A stretch of DNA of 64,000 nt, from positions 195,982 through 259,981 of the forward strand of contig MGMF01000014.1 of assembly GCA_001796335.1 (NCBI GenBank), read 5' to 3'. The notes under the pieces are model-generated. The model saw only the letters and a list, made by a program, of their open reading frames with translations, was not told the origin of the DNA and did no database searches. This DNA comes from Chloroflexi bacterium GWB2_49_20. GTDB taxonomy: Bacteria > Chloroflexota > Anaerolineae > Anaerolineales > Villigracilaceae. The position numbers and the translations under genes are program-made. Positions 19,182 to 29,390 of the stretch are shown one piece after another. Positions within the stretch are counted from its first letter, which is position 1. Every line of letters begins with the position of its first letter.

Positions 19182-21935
19182 TCATGGTGAACGATACTCT
19201 CCCGGGAAGGTTGCCTCGAACTGGCAACCTTGCCAATTTTGAAATGCTTTCATATCCTGCTCAGTTAGTCCCATCCAGGGACCAAATTCATCGCGCAGCC
19301 GGGCTTCAAAACGCATGGGGTTGGATTCTTCAAGATTTTTCAGATATTCTGGCGTTCCCACCCCAAGGCAGGTTTCAAAACGAATATGTGGGTAAGCTGA
19401 GATCGGCTGGACCGGACGGTTTACACGAAAAATCGCGAAATTCCCCACGACGGCAAGCTCTTCAAAATCCGGGTGAACTTTGAGGTAATAATAGAGTGAA
19501 TAAATCCGAGGAGTGACAATAACGTAGCTTACATTTTTGTCATTAATAGTCGAAAGGATGGATGGTTCAGAGAGTCCAAGCAGGATATCTCTGGGATTAT
19601 TTGGGTCAGTGGTCCCTTTATTAATCCAGAATAAAATGTAAGGGGGGGCACAGGCTACTGCTGGCCAGGTAGCCCATTCACCTCGGCAATCATTTATAAT
19701 TTCAAAAGTTCTGTTGCCAGTTGTCAGGATATGTAAGATGTCTCCCTCACGTTCGGAAATCAGGATTTTTTCATCTGGTTTAATATTGTTCTCCACCCAG
19801 GTTGCTACTTTTTGATAGTCGCTAAAGTAGTTCAAGGTTTCCTGGTTCGTGATAGTGGTGGGTTTGCGAACAGCATTGTTTCCGGATATCTGTATAAAAA
19901 CCAGGGCTGCGGAAATGGCCAGCACCAAGGCGCTTGAAGCTATCTTTGACCCTACCTTGTTAAATAGCCGCTCAATCATTGCGACAATGCAAATCATTCC
20001 AATAATATAAAAATACAGATTCTGCCTGAAGCCAAAATTAGCGATCACCTGGATCGGGATCATGGAACTGAATAGCAGCAATCCCATGCCCAGGTGAAAA
20101 TCAGGTTTACTTTTCTTAAAAAATGCCTGGAATGCTGTGTAGATCACTGCCACCAGAAAAAAGGGTGCAATCCTGAAATATCTTACAATGTCCCGGTTGT
20201 AAAAAGTAGCCAGGATTTGCGGGAGCGACATCGCATAGTTTTTTGGGCTCACCGTTTGAGTGAAAGAATTTTGTCCGATATTTAAAAGGGAAGTAAGACG
20301 TGAGAAAATAGAAAGTACTATATTAAAGTCGGACGCCACCTGGTTGGGAGAACCACCTGCCAGGTACACATATCCCATCCAGCCAAAATAGAAAAGGGCA
20401 AATACCATGTAAAAGATGAATAACTTCAAAAGCGTGCGGCGGGTACGGTATTCAGAAAACACAATCCATATGAGCAGCGGCAACGGGGCGATAAAGATCG
20501 CGGTTTGTTTCAGCAAATAGGCTGTCCCCATCAGCACTCCCATAAGGAGATACCATTTATTGCCGCGTTGTTTGCTAAAGGCTTCCCAGAACATCCATTG
20601 CAGCGCCAGGATGAAAAATATGAGCGGGCCATCTGTCCAGACTAAACGGAAAGCTACATTGATAACGAATGTTGACAAGACAAAAAATGAAGCGAAAAAA
20701 CCAACCCTCTGATTAAATAATTGCCCGCCCAGGATATAGGTTATTAGTATTGTTAATGCCCAGAAAATACGTTCCAGGATCACAGCACTGCGAAAGCTTT
20801 CTCCAAATAGGGAGTAACTTAAGGAAATTAAAAGAGGAAAAATGGGCCCGCGGTATATACTTGGAGATAGATCAGGATTGACATACCCATTTCCATGAAA
20901 CAGGTTTTTGGCCAGGGAAAGATAATAAGACACATCTGAGGATGTGTAGCCTCCGGGTGGCCAGAACAGGATGGCGATGCCAATTGCAATCGGTGCAAAG
21001 TTAACCCAGGGGTGTTTTTCTACCAGGGCAGATAATGCTGAAATTTGTTTCGGTACAAAGCTCATCCAGGGATGTTTTTCAACCAGGGCAGATAATTTTG
21101 AAATTAGTTTTGGAAGTTGTATAATTTTAAGCAACAAAGTGAACATCATCGACAAAACGATAAGGATGGCTGCCCAGCCAGCAGTTCCAATGATATTCCA
21201 AAAAAGCAATGCATTATTACCAAGTGGAATATGGATGGATTCCGGTTGAGATCCTTCCAGTTTGGAATGGATCAACACATTGGCTACCCGCTCTCCATTA
21301 ATCGAAACAATTGCCCGCCGGCTCTCCATATTTTCTCGGAAATAGATTGTGATAGCTTCGCTGGTTGTTCCTGTCAGGGAGAATTTCAGGCTTCCCGGAG
21401 TGGTCCCTGGTGAGAAATACTGGCAACCTTCGCTATTTAGAACCCAGTCTCCTGTAAGCAGGAACGCGGAAGCTGAATTATTTTCTGGCTGGATCTTTTT
21501 TCCGTGATCATCTTCGATTTCGAGAATACAAATAGTTCCCCATGAATTCTGGTCATATGGGTAGGGAGTGATTTCCATTTCGTATTTGAAAAGGAATGTG
21601 TTGGGAATTTCATTTCCCCCAAAATTGCTCCACCCGTAGTAGATGGCTGCAATTAGGGGGATCAGGGCAGCCAACAATAATAAATACATCCGCCAGCCTG
21701 TTTTGATCCCTTTGTTTTTAAGCCATTTTAAGAAATGATCGGTTATGAACCAAATCCACCCAATGATCAGGATAAAAATGATGGAAGCAGCACTCCCCGC
21801 ATCCTTGAGGGAAAAATCCTTGTCCAGCAGTTTGACCCAGGCTGTGGCTGCAATCAAAGCAATTGGAAGGCTGAGTAAAACACTCAACAAGAAAGAAACC
21901 CATTTCGCCTGGATGAAGCCGGTTAATCGTTTCAT
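19182..21935 (-). CDS. Multi-spanning glycosyltransferase, GT39/PMT-like
   Basis: 917 residues, ATG after GGAGGT. Three N-terminal helices with a beta-rich extracytoplasmic insert (about 125-250) precede a GT39/ArnT-like core: SSDVSYYLSLAKNLFHGNGYVN has the acidic residue pair in the first loop, and about ten further helices follow. The C-terminal ~200 residues are soluble and probably extracytoplasmic. Such enzymes move a sugar from polyprenyl phosphate to protein or lipid outside the membrane. A 20-residue segment (SALVEKHPW...) is repeated in tandem near 290-330, encoded by a 60-bp DNA duplication at 20996-21115. Confidence 0.78.
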   Translation of the reverse strand: MKRLTGFIQAKWVSFLLSVLLSLPIALIAATAWVKLLDKDFSLKDAGSAASIIFILIIGWIWFITDHFLKWLKNKGIKTGWRMYLLLLAALIPLIAAIYYGWSNFGGNEIPNTFLFKYEMEITPYPYDQNSWGTICILEIEDDHGKKIQPENNSASAFLLTGDWVLNSEGCQYFSPGTTPGSLKFSLTGTTSEAITIYFRENMESRRAIVSINGERVANVLIHSKLEGSQPESIHIPLGNNALLFWNIIGTAGWAAILIVLSMMFTLLLKIIQLPKLISKLSALVEKHPWMSFVPKQISALSALVEKHPWVNFAPIAIGIAILFWPPGGYTSSDVSYYLSLAKNLFHGNGYVNPDLSPSIYRGPIFPLLISLSYSLFGESFRSAVILERIFWALTILITYILGGQLFNQRVGFFASFFVLSTFVINVAFRLVWTDGPLIFFILALQWMFWEAFSKQRGNKWYLLMGVLMGTAYLLKQTAIFIAPLPLLIWIVFSEYRTRRTLLKLFIFYMVFALFYFGWMGYVYLAGGSPNQVASDFNIVLSIFSRLTSLLNIGQNSFTQTVSPKNYAMSLPQILATFYNRDIVRYFRIAPFFLVAVIYTAFQAFFKKSKPDFHLGMGLLLFSSMIPIQVIANFGFRQNLYFYIIGMICIVAMIERLFNKVGSKIASSALVLAISAALVFIQISGNNAVRKPTTITNQETLNYFSDYQKVATWVENNIKPDEKILISEREGDILHILTTGNRTFEIINDCRGEWATWPAVACAPPYILFWINKGTTDPNNPRDILLGLSEPSILSTINDKNVSYVIVTPRIYSLYYYLKVHPDFEELAVVGNFAIFRVNRPVQPISAYPHIRFETCLGVGTPEYLKNLEESNPMRFEARLRDEFGPWMGLTEQDMKAFQNWQGCQFEATFPGEYRSP
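20996..21115. repeat. 60-bp tandem duplication inside the GT39-like gene
   Basis: Two consecutive 60-bp units, beginning at 20996 and 21056 (both with GCAAAG/ACAAAG then CCAGGG-TGTTTTT and CCAGGGCAGATAAT), encode two copies of a SALVEKHPW-containing segment. The period is a multiple of three, so the frame is kept. Confidence 0.85.
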
Positions 21936-22302
21936 TCTTTGCGACCTCCCTGGGAATATCGGTCATTGGGCAATAACGCAAAAAAACTTTTAGACTGAAA
22001 TAATAAAGTTTAAGGCAAACTACAATTTGACTGCGTGGCCAGGAGCAGAAAGCGAAAGCCCCCAGAACATTATACCAAATAACACTTATTCTTGAATGGA
22101 CGAATTGAACTGTTGCAACAAAGTACCCGCGGGTAAATGCGGGATTTAAGCTCCAAGAATTGAACTACAAGCAGGGTCTCTAAACAATTCATAGGTTGAC
22201 CCAGACTTAACCCTCTTTCTTTTGAATGAACATCGGCTGGCCATTGGGGCAGGAATTTGTAGAGGTTGGATTTATGGAATTCAAGAACCATCTGGATCGC
22301 CA
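21936..22302. other. Intergenic region between two minus-strand glycosyltransferases
   Basis: About 370 bases. It must hold the promoter of the 917-residue transferase, but no clear -35/-10 pair, repeat or RNA gene is seen. Confidence 0.4.
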
Positions 22303-24081
22303 TTATTTTTCTATGATATAGAAATCGAATTCTGGATCCCAGAAGGTTTTCTTAATATTATTAGGGGTGCGATGGAGAATATAGGTTTTAATTTGCCCGT
22401 TTCCTTGATCAAATTTTATGACCAGATATTGTGATATGTCATTAGAGTAATACATTTCGGCAGCCTCTTTATCGATATATTCAATGTTCGTAAAACCTCT
22501 CACCAGAAAGGCTCCACCGGCTCGATGGTAAGTCGTGCCGGTGTTTGCCGGGTTGTATATGACGGTCAGATGGGAGTCGTAATTAACAGGACGGTTACCT
22601 GCCAGGATTCTATCCACAGTTATTTTTACCGGGTAGTTGATCTCCCGGCTTTTATTGATCATATAATCATAAATACCCGGAAAAGCCATCAAATAGGCCA
22701 GCCCAAACCCAATTGGAAGGGCTATGCTGGCCAGAAACGGGATCTTTTTCCAACGAATTAACAGAAATAATTGTAAAACGGCAGCCAGAATAATAAATAA
22801 CAGCCCATTCCCGAATATTATTATGGCTCCATCCACTGAGGTAAAACTAAATAATGCTTTATGATCAGATAAAAATTTAAAGGAAAGGATTAAACACGAC
22901 ACTGATATTATTAAAATGAAGATATTCATTTTCTTGCCCTGGTACAGGTTCGGATATTTACTCAAAACCGTCAGGGCAGTGATTAAAAATAACGGTGAAA
23001 AAATGATCAAATATCGGCCTTGCAACTTGAGCGGGTCCGGAAAATTATAAGCGGCTGACCAGGAATGCCGGATGGTGATCGCCAGGAACAAGCCTGCAAT
23101 CAGGATCACCGCCACCAGCCAGCGGTAGGGTTCCTCCCGCCAATGCTTAAGATCAAATTTGAATATGCCGGCGAATAATAAACCGATTACCGGAGCGGCG
23201 ATGGCAAGCGTATACAGCCCATAATAAGTCGTCCAAAGGAACAAGCGCTGGAGGGTTAATTGGGGTGCACCGATAAAGGGACCCGTTGAAATAAATCCCA
23301 GGAGTTGGGAGGCCGGCAGACCAAACCTGGCTCCAATCCCGATCCAGAGCGAGGCCAGCAGGGTTATCTCCAAGACCATGACACTCAGATAAATCAGTTT
23401 TTTCCAGGAGAATAAGAACACTCCTTTTTCGCCGGAGAAGGGTTGCAGCCACCAGATCAGTAAAAGGGCCGGGATTACCCCCAGGGTAATATAGCGCGTC
23501 AGGTAGCATAAACCGATCAATAACCCTATAATAACCGTCTCGACCCACCTGGTTTTACCATAGGCTGATTGTTTTCTTGGGGGAATCAACCCGGTAAAGC
23601 TGAATGCCACCGCCCACATAAATAGGGGCAAATAGATATTCTCGCTCAGGATTAGCCTTGAAAAGACAAAGTAGAATGGATGAAATAGAATGATCGTGGC
23701 GCCGGCCAGGCTCAGGCGATTATTTTTGGTCAATTTTTTTAATAGAATATATATGGGGAAAATAATACTGGTCAGGTACAATTGGCTTAATAATAACGCG
23801 GCCGGGTAGATGAGGTTTTTTGGCAATAAAAAAGCCGGCGCTATGGAAAGTGGATACAAGGGCGGGATGATCAATTCGGGCGTAAATATTTTATTTGCAT
23901 TCCCCGACACAAGATCTTGTGCGAACTGCCAGTAGGTGATCTCGTCTGTATAATGGATCGGGCCATAGACAGTGGATGTATTAAATATCATCGTAATTGC
24001 GATTGCGCTGATATAAATCAATAAAAGAATTCCCCGGTTACCTTTATCTGAATCTATGAGCCGTTTTAAAAGTGTAATCAC
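22303..24081 (-). CDS. Multi-spanning membrane glycosyltransferase, GT39/PMT-like
   Basis: 592 residues starting with GTG at 24081. The first extracytoplasmic loop contains HYTDEITYWQFAQDL, with the acidic pair typical of PMT_2/ArnT-like enzymes; about 12 hydrophobic helices follow, then a soluble C-terminal tail of ~100 residues. It shares architecture but not close sequence with the 917-residue neighbour on the same strand. It likely uses a polyprenyl-phosphate sugar such as that made by the GT2 enzyme. Acceptor unknown. Confidence 0.75.
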   Translation of the reverse strand: MITLLKRLIDSDKGNRGILLLIYISAIAITMIFNTSTVYGPIHYTDEITYWQFAQDLVSGNANKIFTPELIIPPLYPLSIAPAFLLPKNLIYPAALLLSQLYLTSIIFPIYILLKKLTKNNRLSLAGATIILFHPFYFVFSRLILSENIYLPLFMWAVAFSFTGLIPPRKQSAYGKTRWVETVIIGLLIGLCYLTRYITLGVIPALLLIWWLQPFSGEKGVFLFSWKKLIYLSVMVLEITLLASLWIGIGARFGLPASQLLGFISTGPFIGAPQLTLQRLFLWTTYYGLYTLAIAAPVIGLLFAGIFKFDLKHWREEPYRWLVAVILIAGLFLAITIRHSWSAAYNFPDPLKLQGRYLIIFSPLFLITALTVLSKYPNLYQGKKMNIFILIISVSCLILSFKFLSDHKALFSFTSVDGAIIIFGNGLLFIILAAVLQLFLLIRWKKIPFLASIALPIGFGLAYLMAFPGIYDYMINKSREINYPVKITVDRILAGNRPVNYDSHLTVIYNPANTGTTYHRAGGAFLVRGFTNIEYIDKEAAEMYYSNDISQYLVIKFDQGNGQIKTYILHRTPNNIKKTFWDPEFDFYIIEK

Positions 24082-24179
24082 ATTAACCCCATAACCCTTC
24101 TAATAAGTTCCTCTCCCCTATTCAATTTGCTAAAAAATACTATTTAAGTAATTCGTCATAAGTACCTTAACTTATGATG

Positions 24180-24299
24180 GTCATTGCGAGACCCCGGTGT
24201 TCTTCCGGGGTCGTGGCAATCTCCTCACCGAAAATGGGATTGCTCACCTGCCCTGGCGGGCTGGTGCCAGGGTCAGTCGCTCCGCTCCTTCGCAATGAC
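24180..24299. repeat. REP/MITE-like palindromic repeat
   Basis: A 120-bp intergenic element with ends GTCATTGCGA and TCGCAATGAC (perfect 10-bp inverted repeat) and internal CCCCGG-rich hairpin. The sequence CGTGGCAATCTCCTC resembles the interior of the two MITE copies (GTGGCAGTCTCCTC), so the elements are related. No coding capacity and no obvious target duplication. Confidence 0.7.
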
Positions 24300-24366
24300 A
24301 GTTTATTAAAATTACATTCGACCGCCTATTTAGTGGAATTATATAGTTATTATACTGCCACATCTT

Positions 24367-24816
24367 TTATCGCTTGCTCCTGTTTTCATACCAACCCGTG
24401 CGGGTATTCAGCCGGACATCAAAATCTTCCACGTAGGGTTTTATGTCCAGTAGCGGGGTGGCGTTCAATACATCCACGCCTTCTATTTCGAGGATATTGC
24501 CTTCCCTTTTCAGTAATCTGACCACCGACAGGCCAATCGGGTTGGGGCGGTACGGGTAACGCGTCGAAAACAGGCCGCGCAGTTGATCGTCCAGGAATGG
24601 TTTGACCTGCAGCTCATAACCGCTGGATTCATGGAAGACGTACAAGAGTATGATGTGCGAGAATCCCTCGATATCTTTCAAACCATCCGAAAATTCCGGG
24701 TTTACTTCCACTCTGCCGATGGCCTGTGAGCGCGCGGCCTGGATCGGGGTTTGAGATTTTTCTGTAAAGGGTGAATAAATAAACCCGATGGGTTGCATGC
24801 TGAATTCTATGCTCAT
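24367..24816 (-). CDS. trmO: TrmO/TsaA-family tRNA (N6-threonylcarbamoyladenosine-37-N6)-methyltransferase-like protein
   Basis: 149 residues, covering only the TsaA beta-barrel domain. Typical segments are [48 protein letters not shown] and [10 protein letters not shown], which form the SAM site. E. coli TrmO methylates t6A37 in tRNA-Thr and carries an extra C-terminal domain that is absent here; short versions are common in archaea and some bacteria. The ATG overlaps the TGA of the upstream mutase gene (ATGA), so the two are translationally coupled although their functions look unrelated. Confidence 0.83.
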   Translation of the reverse strand: MSIEFSMQPIGFIYSPFTEKSQTPIQAARSQAIGRVEVNPEFSDGLKDIEGFSHIILLYVFHESSGYELQVKPFLDDQLRGLFSTRYPYRPNPIGLSVVRLLKREGNILEIEGVDVLNATPLLDIKPYVEDFDVRLNTRTGWYENRSKR

Positions 24817-26492
24817 ATCCAGGTGGGTTCCTCGTAGCCGCCGAAGATCCCTTTCATTACATCCACGATCTCACCCAGGGTGGCATAAGCGCGCACCGCC
24901 TCCAGGATGTGGGGCATGGTATTTTCGGTACCCTGGCAGGCAATGCGCAGCCTGTCCAGGCACTGACCGACGCGCCCGTTGTCACGTTCCTGGCGGGTCT
25001 GCTCCAGGCGGTTGACCTGGCGCTGGTAACCCTGCGGGTCCATCACCAGCAGCGGAATGCTGAAGTGCTTGTCTTCGGCATAGGCATTTACACCCACCAC
25101 TCTGCGGATGTTCTGGTCGATCTCGCGCTGGTAGCGGTAGGCTGAATCTGATATTTCACTCTGAAAAAAGCCTTTATCAATGGCAGGCAGGACGCCACCC
25201 AGGTCGTTAATGCGGCGGAAGTAATCGTAAGCCTGCTTCTCCATGCGATTGGTTTGGGCTTCCACAAAGTAGGAGCCGCCCAGCGGATCGATGGTATTGG
25301 CCACACCGGATTCCTCGGCGATGATCTGCTGGGTGCGCAGGGCTATGGTTACCGCCTGTTCGGAGGGCAGCGCCAGGGCTTCATCCCGGCTGTTGGTATG
25401 CAGGGATTGCGTCCCGCCCAGCACGGCTGCCAGGGCTTGCAGAGCCACCCGCACCACGTTGATCTCAGGCTGCTGGGCAGTCAAAGAAGCTCCCGCGGTC
25501 TGGGTATGGAAGCGCATCAGCCAGGAGCGCGGATTTTTGGCGCCAAAGGTTTCCTTCATCTCGCGTGCCCAGATGCGGCGGGCGGCGCGATACTTGGCGA
25601 TCTCCTCAAAGAAGTCATTGTGAGCATTAAAGAAATAAGACAGACGTGGCGCAAAGTCATCAATATCCAGTCCGCGCTGCAGCCCCCAGCGTACATACTC
25701 CATGCCATCCGCCAGGGTGAAAGCCAGCTCCTGGGCCGCGGTTGCGCCCGCCTCACGGATGTGGTATCCGGAGATGGAGATGGTATTCCACTGCGGCACG
25801 CTGTTGGAGCCAAATTCAATGGTATCCACCACCAGGCGCATGGAAGGCTCGGGTGGAAAAATGTATTCCTTCTGGGCAATGTATTCTTTAAGAATGTCAT
25901 TCTGGATGGTACCGCGCAACTGGTTGGGACGTACGCCCTGCTTCTCGGCGGCGGCGATATACATGGCCCAGATGATCGCAGCAGGAGAATTGATGGTCAT
26001 GCTGGTGGAGACTTTATCCAGCGGGATGCCATCCAGCAGGATCTCCATGTCTTTCAAGGAGGAGATGGCCACACCGCACTTGCCGAATTCCCCCAGGGCT
26101 GCCGGGGCATCGCTATCATAGCCCATCAGGGTGGCCAAGTCAAAGGCAACCGAGAGCCCGGTCTGGCCCTGCTCCAAAAGATATTTGAAGCGTGCGTTGG
26201 TCTCTTCTGCGGTTCCAAACCCTGCAAACATGCGCATGGTCCACAGTTTGCCGCGGTGCATGGTAGGATGGATACCGCGCGTATATGGATATTCACCCGG
26301 CAGACCCAGGTCACGTTCGTGATCCGTATTTTCCAGGTCAAGCGGCGTATAAAGACGATTAATTGGCTCGGAGGAAGTGGTGGTAAATTCTTCCTGCCGT
26401 TCGGGGAAACGTTCCAAAGTCTTCTTGAGCTGGTTGTGTTCCCAGTCTTCCAGCGATTTGCGGACCTGATTGAGTTGTTCGCGATCGGGCAT
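24813..26492 (-). CDS. B12-dependent acyl-CoA mutase large subunit, isobutyryl-CoA-mutase-like
   Basis: 559 residues from the ATG at 26492, chosen because AAGGAG sits 6-7 bases upstream. The whole protein is the TIM-barrel catalytic domain of the methylmalonyl-CoA mutase family ([56 protein letters not shown]). The B12-binding domain is missing, so it needs a separate small subunit, not found here. Numbering runs parallel to the Propionibacterium MutB enzyme: Arg87 and His244 are kept, but Tyr89 is Phe and Arg207 is Gln. This pair is the known signature of isobutyryl-CoA mutase (IcmA), so n-butyryl/isobutyryl-CoA is the likely substrate rather than methylmalonyl-CoA. Confidence 0.85.
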   Translation of the reverse strand: MPDREQLNQVRKSLEDWEHNQLKKTLERFPERQEEFTTTSSEPINRLYTPLDLENTDHERDLGLPGEYPYTRGIHPTMHRGKLWTMRMFAGFGTAEETNARFKYLLEQGQTGLSVAFDLATLMGYDSDAPAALGEFGKCGVAISSLKDMEILLDGIPLDKVSTSMTINSPAAIIWAMYIAAAEKQGVRPNQLRGTIQNDILKEYIAQKEYIFPPEPSMRLVVDTIEFGSNSVPQWNTISISGYHIREAGATAAQELAFTLADGMEYVRWGLQRGLDIDDFAPRLSYFFNAHNDFFEEIAKYRAARRIWAREMKETFGAKNPRSWLMRFHTQTAGASLTAQQPEINVVRVALQALAAVLGGTQSLHTNSRDEALALPSEQAVTIALRTQQIIAEESGVANTIDPLGGSYFVEAQTNRMEKQAYDYFRRINDLGGVLPAIDKGFFQSEISDSAYRYQREIDQNIRRVVGVNAYAEDKHFSIPLLVMDPQGYQRQVNRLEQTRQERDNGRVGQCLDRLRIACQGTENTMPHILEAVRAYATLGEIVDVMKGIFGGYEEPTWI

Positions 26493-26591
26493 CAAGTTCT
26501 CCTTTGGCTTATGCAAAACTTGAGTGTTTGGATATTGAGGGTGATTTTCAGAAAAATATGTTGGGAATTATAGCACGATGGAAATTAAAAT

Positions 26592-27734
26592 TCACGAGAG
26601 CTGGCTTGCACCGGTTTCTGCGCTACAGATATACACTTTGGCGGTCAGGCCGCTTTTCTGCTGGTAAGCCTCACTTACTCTGGCAGTGAACTCAGAAGTT
26701 GCTTCCTTCCGGATAAGCGCCACGGCACAACCTCCAAACCCGGCGCCGGTCATGCGTGCCCCCAGGCAGCCGGGAGCTTGCAAGGCGCTCTCCACGATCT
26801 GGTTGAGTGCCGGGCTGGAGACTTCAAAATCATCCCGCAGGCTGGCGTGACTGGCATTTAAGATTTCCCCCAGTTCTTCCAAACGATTATTGCGAAGAGC
26901 ATCCACCGCTTGCATAACACGCCGGTTTTCAGTGATGACATGCCTGGTTCTGCGAGCGGGCAGCGCATCCATGTCTCCCATGCGTTGCGCAAATGTCGTT
27001 TCATCCACATCCCGTAAAGCAGACACACCCAAGAAGCGGGCCGCGGCCTGGCATTCGTTCACGCGCTGGTCATAGGCAGAATCCACCAGTATGCGGCGCG
27101 TGGAGGTATCCAGGACCGCCACCAGCACCTGGGAGGGCATGGGAATATGCTCCACCTGCAGCGAACGGCAATCCAACCAGAGGGCATGCCCGCCTCGGGC
27201 GGCTGCGGAGACCATTTGATCCATGATCCCGGATTGAATGCCCACCCATTCCTTTTCCGCCTGCCTTCCGGCTTTCGCCATCTGCACCGGCTCCCAATCC
27301 CACCCTCCGACGGATGCAAAGGCGCGTGCGGTAGCCATCTCGGTGGCAGCCGAGGAGGAAAGCCCGGCTCCAATGGGCACATCTCCGGCCATGACCCCTT
27401 CCCAACCCTGCAGGGGATAGCCCTGCTGCGCCAGAACCCAGGCTGTTCCTTTAATATAATCCGCCCAGCTTTTTCGCGTGCGCTGGGGGCGATCAGCTGC
27501 AAAAGATACGGTTTCTTTGAAATCCAGGGAGTGCAATTTCACCTGTGCATCCGAACGTGGACGCAAGGCGATCCAGACCGCCCGGTTGATCGCCATGGGC
27601 AGCACGAAGCCATCGTTGTAATCCGTATGTTCGCCGATCAGGTTCACTCTGCCGGGGGCGCGTACCAGGATGGGCGGCTGGCTTTTGTATATATCCACAA
27701 AGGCGGATGTGACTGCGGCGGCTGTCTGGTTCAT
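26592..27734 (-). CDS. galK: Galactokinase
   Basis: 380 residues of the GHMP kinase fold: signature GRVNLIGEHTDYNDGFVLP near the N-terminus, ATP loop PIGAGLSSSAATEMA, and a C-terminal MTGAGFGGCAVAL. It phosphorylates galactose at C1 to start the Leloir pathway. Its ATG overlaps the TGA of the upstream aminotransferase gene by four bases, so the two form an operon. No galT or galE is present in the window. Confidence 0.9.
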   Translation of the reverse strand: MNQTAAAVTSAFVDIYKSQPPILVRAPGRVNLIGEHTDYNDGFVLPMAINRAVWIALRPRSDAQVKLHSLDFKETVSFAADRPQRTRKSWADYIKGTAWVLAQQGYPLQGWEGVMAGDVPIGAGLSSSAATEMATARAFASVGGWDWEPVQMAKAGRQAEKEWVGIQSGIMDQMVSAAARGGHALWLDCRSLQVEHIPMPSQVLVAVLDTSTRRILVDSAYDQRVNECQAAARFLGVSALRDVDETTFAQRMGDMDALPARRTRHVITENRRVMQAVDALRNNRLEELGEILNASHASLRDDFEVSSPALNQIVESALQAPGCLGARMTGAGFGGCAVALIRKEATSEFTARVSEAYQQKSGLTAKVYICSAETGASQLS

Positions 27735-28990
27735 GCACTGATTTTTAACAGGACAGCCTTCAGGCGATCAATTTCGTCCAGGGTGTTGTAGTGGACAGCC
27801 CCTACCCGCAGCATGCCACCGCTGGGTTCCACACCCAGGCATTCGCTGACGTTGAGGGCGTAGTAGTTGCCATCCCAGGCATAGATGTTTTCTGCAGCCA
27901 GTTTTTCGGCCAGAAGGCGCGGCGGAATATCTTTCAACCTGAAGGAGAAAGTGGCCACACGGTCTTCCAGGCGGCGCGCATCGGTAAGCCCGTACAATCT
28001 AATCCCGGGAATCGATTCGAGTGCCGAAAGCATGGCACGGTTGAGTTCAAACTCGTAAGCACGGATGGCGCTCATGGCTTGCTTCAATAGCAGTCTCCTG
28101 CCGGTGTAGCCGCGCTCGAGCAGGGCTTCGGCGTGTTCTCCACCGAATTTCTTTCCCACCCATTCAAAGTATTCAACTGCACCCAAAACCCCGGCAATAC
28201 CCTCGTGATTCTGTGTGCCGGTCTCAAACTTTCCGGGCAGACTGTTGGGTGCCGGGCGGATTTTGTAAGCGAACAATTCATCCAGCAAAATACGCTTGCC
28301 GTATAAAATGCCGCTGTGATTGCCGAAGAATTTATAACTCGAAGAGACCAGAAAATCACAATCCAGATTCTGCACATCGATCGGCCCATGTGGGGCGAAT
28401 TGAACGGCATCCACATAAACCAGCGTACCGGCGGCGTGTGCCATCTGGATGATTTTGGATATCGGGTTGATGGTCCCCAGGGAATTGGAGGCATAGCCCA
28501 CAGCCAACAGGCGCGGCTTGCGCTCGAGGGCTTTCTGCAGCTCATCCAATTTCAAGGTTCCATCTTCCACGTCAAAATTTACCCAGTTGACCTTGCAGCC
28601 CCGGTCCCGGGCAGCCAGAACCCATGGGCTGACATTGGCGTCGTGATCCAGACGGGTGACCACGATCTCACCCCCGGCCTGCCAGTTGCGTGAGATCGAA
28701 CGACTGATGTGCAGGGTCAGGCTGGTCATGTTGTTGCCAAAGATGATCTCATCCGGGCTGGAGGCATTGTAAAAATCAGCCATGGCTTTGTGGGCTTCAT
28801 CTAAAACGGCATCAGAGGCGATACTGGTGGCAAAAGCGCCGCCATGATTTGCGTTGCATTCCAACAAGTAACTGGTAATTCGTTCAAGGGATTGCCTGGC
28901 AATCTGGGTGCCGCCCGGGTTATCCAGAAAAATTACATTGCGGTTGAGGGATGGAAACTGGGCGCGAATGGCAGAGAGGTCAAGAGTCAT
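27731..28990 (-). CDS. Class V aminotransferase, cysteine-desulfurase-like (VC1184 subfamily)
   Basis: 419 residues, ATG after AAGGAG. A PLP enzyme of fold type I: FLDNPGGTQIA, FGNNMTSLTLHISRSI, TRLDHDANVSPW, VDAVQFAPHG, and the PLP lysine in SSYKFFGNHSG. It resembles the NifS/SufS-like group annotated as cysteine desulfurase family VC1184, whose physiological reaction is not settled; no iron-sulfur assembly genes are nearby. A promoter and a strong leader hairpin lie upstream (29113-29186). First gene of an operon with galK. Confidence 0.82.
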   Translation of the reverse strand: MTLDLSAIRAQFPSLNRNVIFLDNPGGTQIARQSLERITSYLLECNANHGGAFATSIASDAVLDEAHKAMADFYNASSPDEIIFGNNMTSLTLHISRSISRNWQAGGEIVVTRLDHDANVSPWVLAARDRGCKVNWVNFDVEDGTLKLDELQKALERKPRLLAVGYASNSLGTINPISKIIQMAHAAGTLVYVDAVQFAPHGPIDVQNLDCDFLVSSSYKFFGNHSGILYGKRILLDELFAYKIRPAPNSLPGKFETGTQNHEGIAGVLGAVEYFEWVGKKFGGEHAEALLERGYTGRRLLLKQAMSAIRAYEFELNRAMLSALESIPGIRLYGLTDARRLEDRVATFSFRLKDIPPRLLAEKLAAENIYAWDGNYYALNVSECLGVEPSGGMLRVGAVHYNTLDEIDRLKAVLLKISA

Positions 28991-29112
28991 AAAGAGTTCT
29001 CCTTGCAGAGGGTTATTGGGAGGTTTTCCGTGTTATTATAGTCCATCCTGAAATTTATTCCCGCCTGTACCAGGGAAAGAAGTGACCGGAATCTGAAATG
29101 CCTGTTAAAAGC

Positions 29113-29151
29113 AGCAAACGCCTGGGTGAGGGGGGCACCCAAACGTTTGCT
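29113..29151 (-). promoter_or_regulatory. Leader stem-loop (attenuator candidate) of the aminotransferase-galK operon
   Basis: On the minus strand the transcript would begin with AGCAAACGTTTGGGTG, a 7-base C-rich loop, then CACCCAGGCGTTTGCT: a 16-bp stem with two G-U pairs, followed by GCTTTT. It sits just after the predicted -10 box and about 120 bases before the start codon. It could be an attenuator, a 5' stabiliser or a protein target. Confidence 0.5.
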
Positions 29152-29157
29152 ATCAAT

Positions 29158-29186
29158 ATAATACACTAAGATGTAATTTTTTGCAA
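29158..29186 (-). promoter_or_regulatory. Sigma-70-type promoter of the aminotransferase-galK operon
   Basis: Reverse strand TTGCAA (29181-29186), 17-base spacer, TATTAT (29158-29163). The transcript would carry a ~160-base leader before the ATG at 28990. Confidence 0.55.
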
Positions 29187-29390
29187 GTACCAATATTACA
29201 CTTTATGCAATTATAATGTGCTGATTGTCTATATTATCCATTACATTATTTTAATATCGTAGACAATTGTACCGGGATATATTTGCTTTGTATTTCAAGA
29301 TTTTATTGACAGTAATCCTAAGAATAAACAAATAAGAGCATCTACAATAAAGCATGTGTTGATAACGTTTACCGGTCGTCTCAGTGTCTC

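Noticed and set aside
25254-26573. A 439-codon open frame on the plus strand
   Set aside because: It lies antisense to the acyl-CoA mutase gene, which has full family motifs; the plus frame shows no recognisable domain and is a shadow of codon bias.
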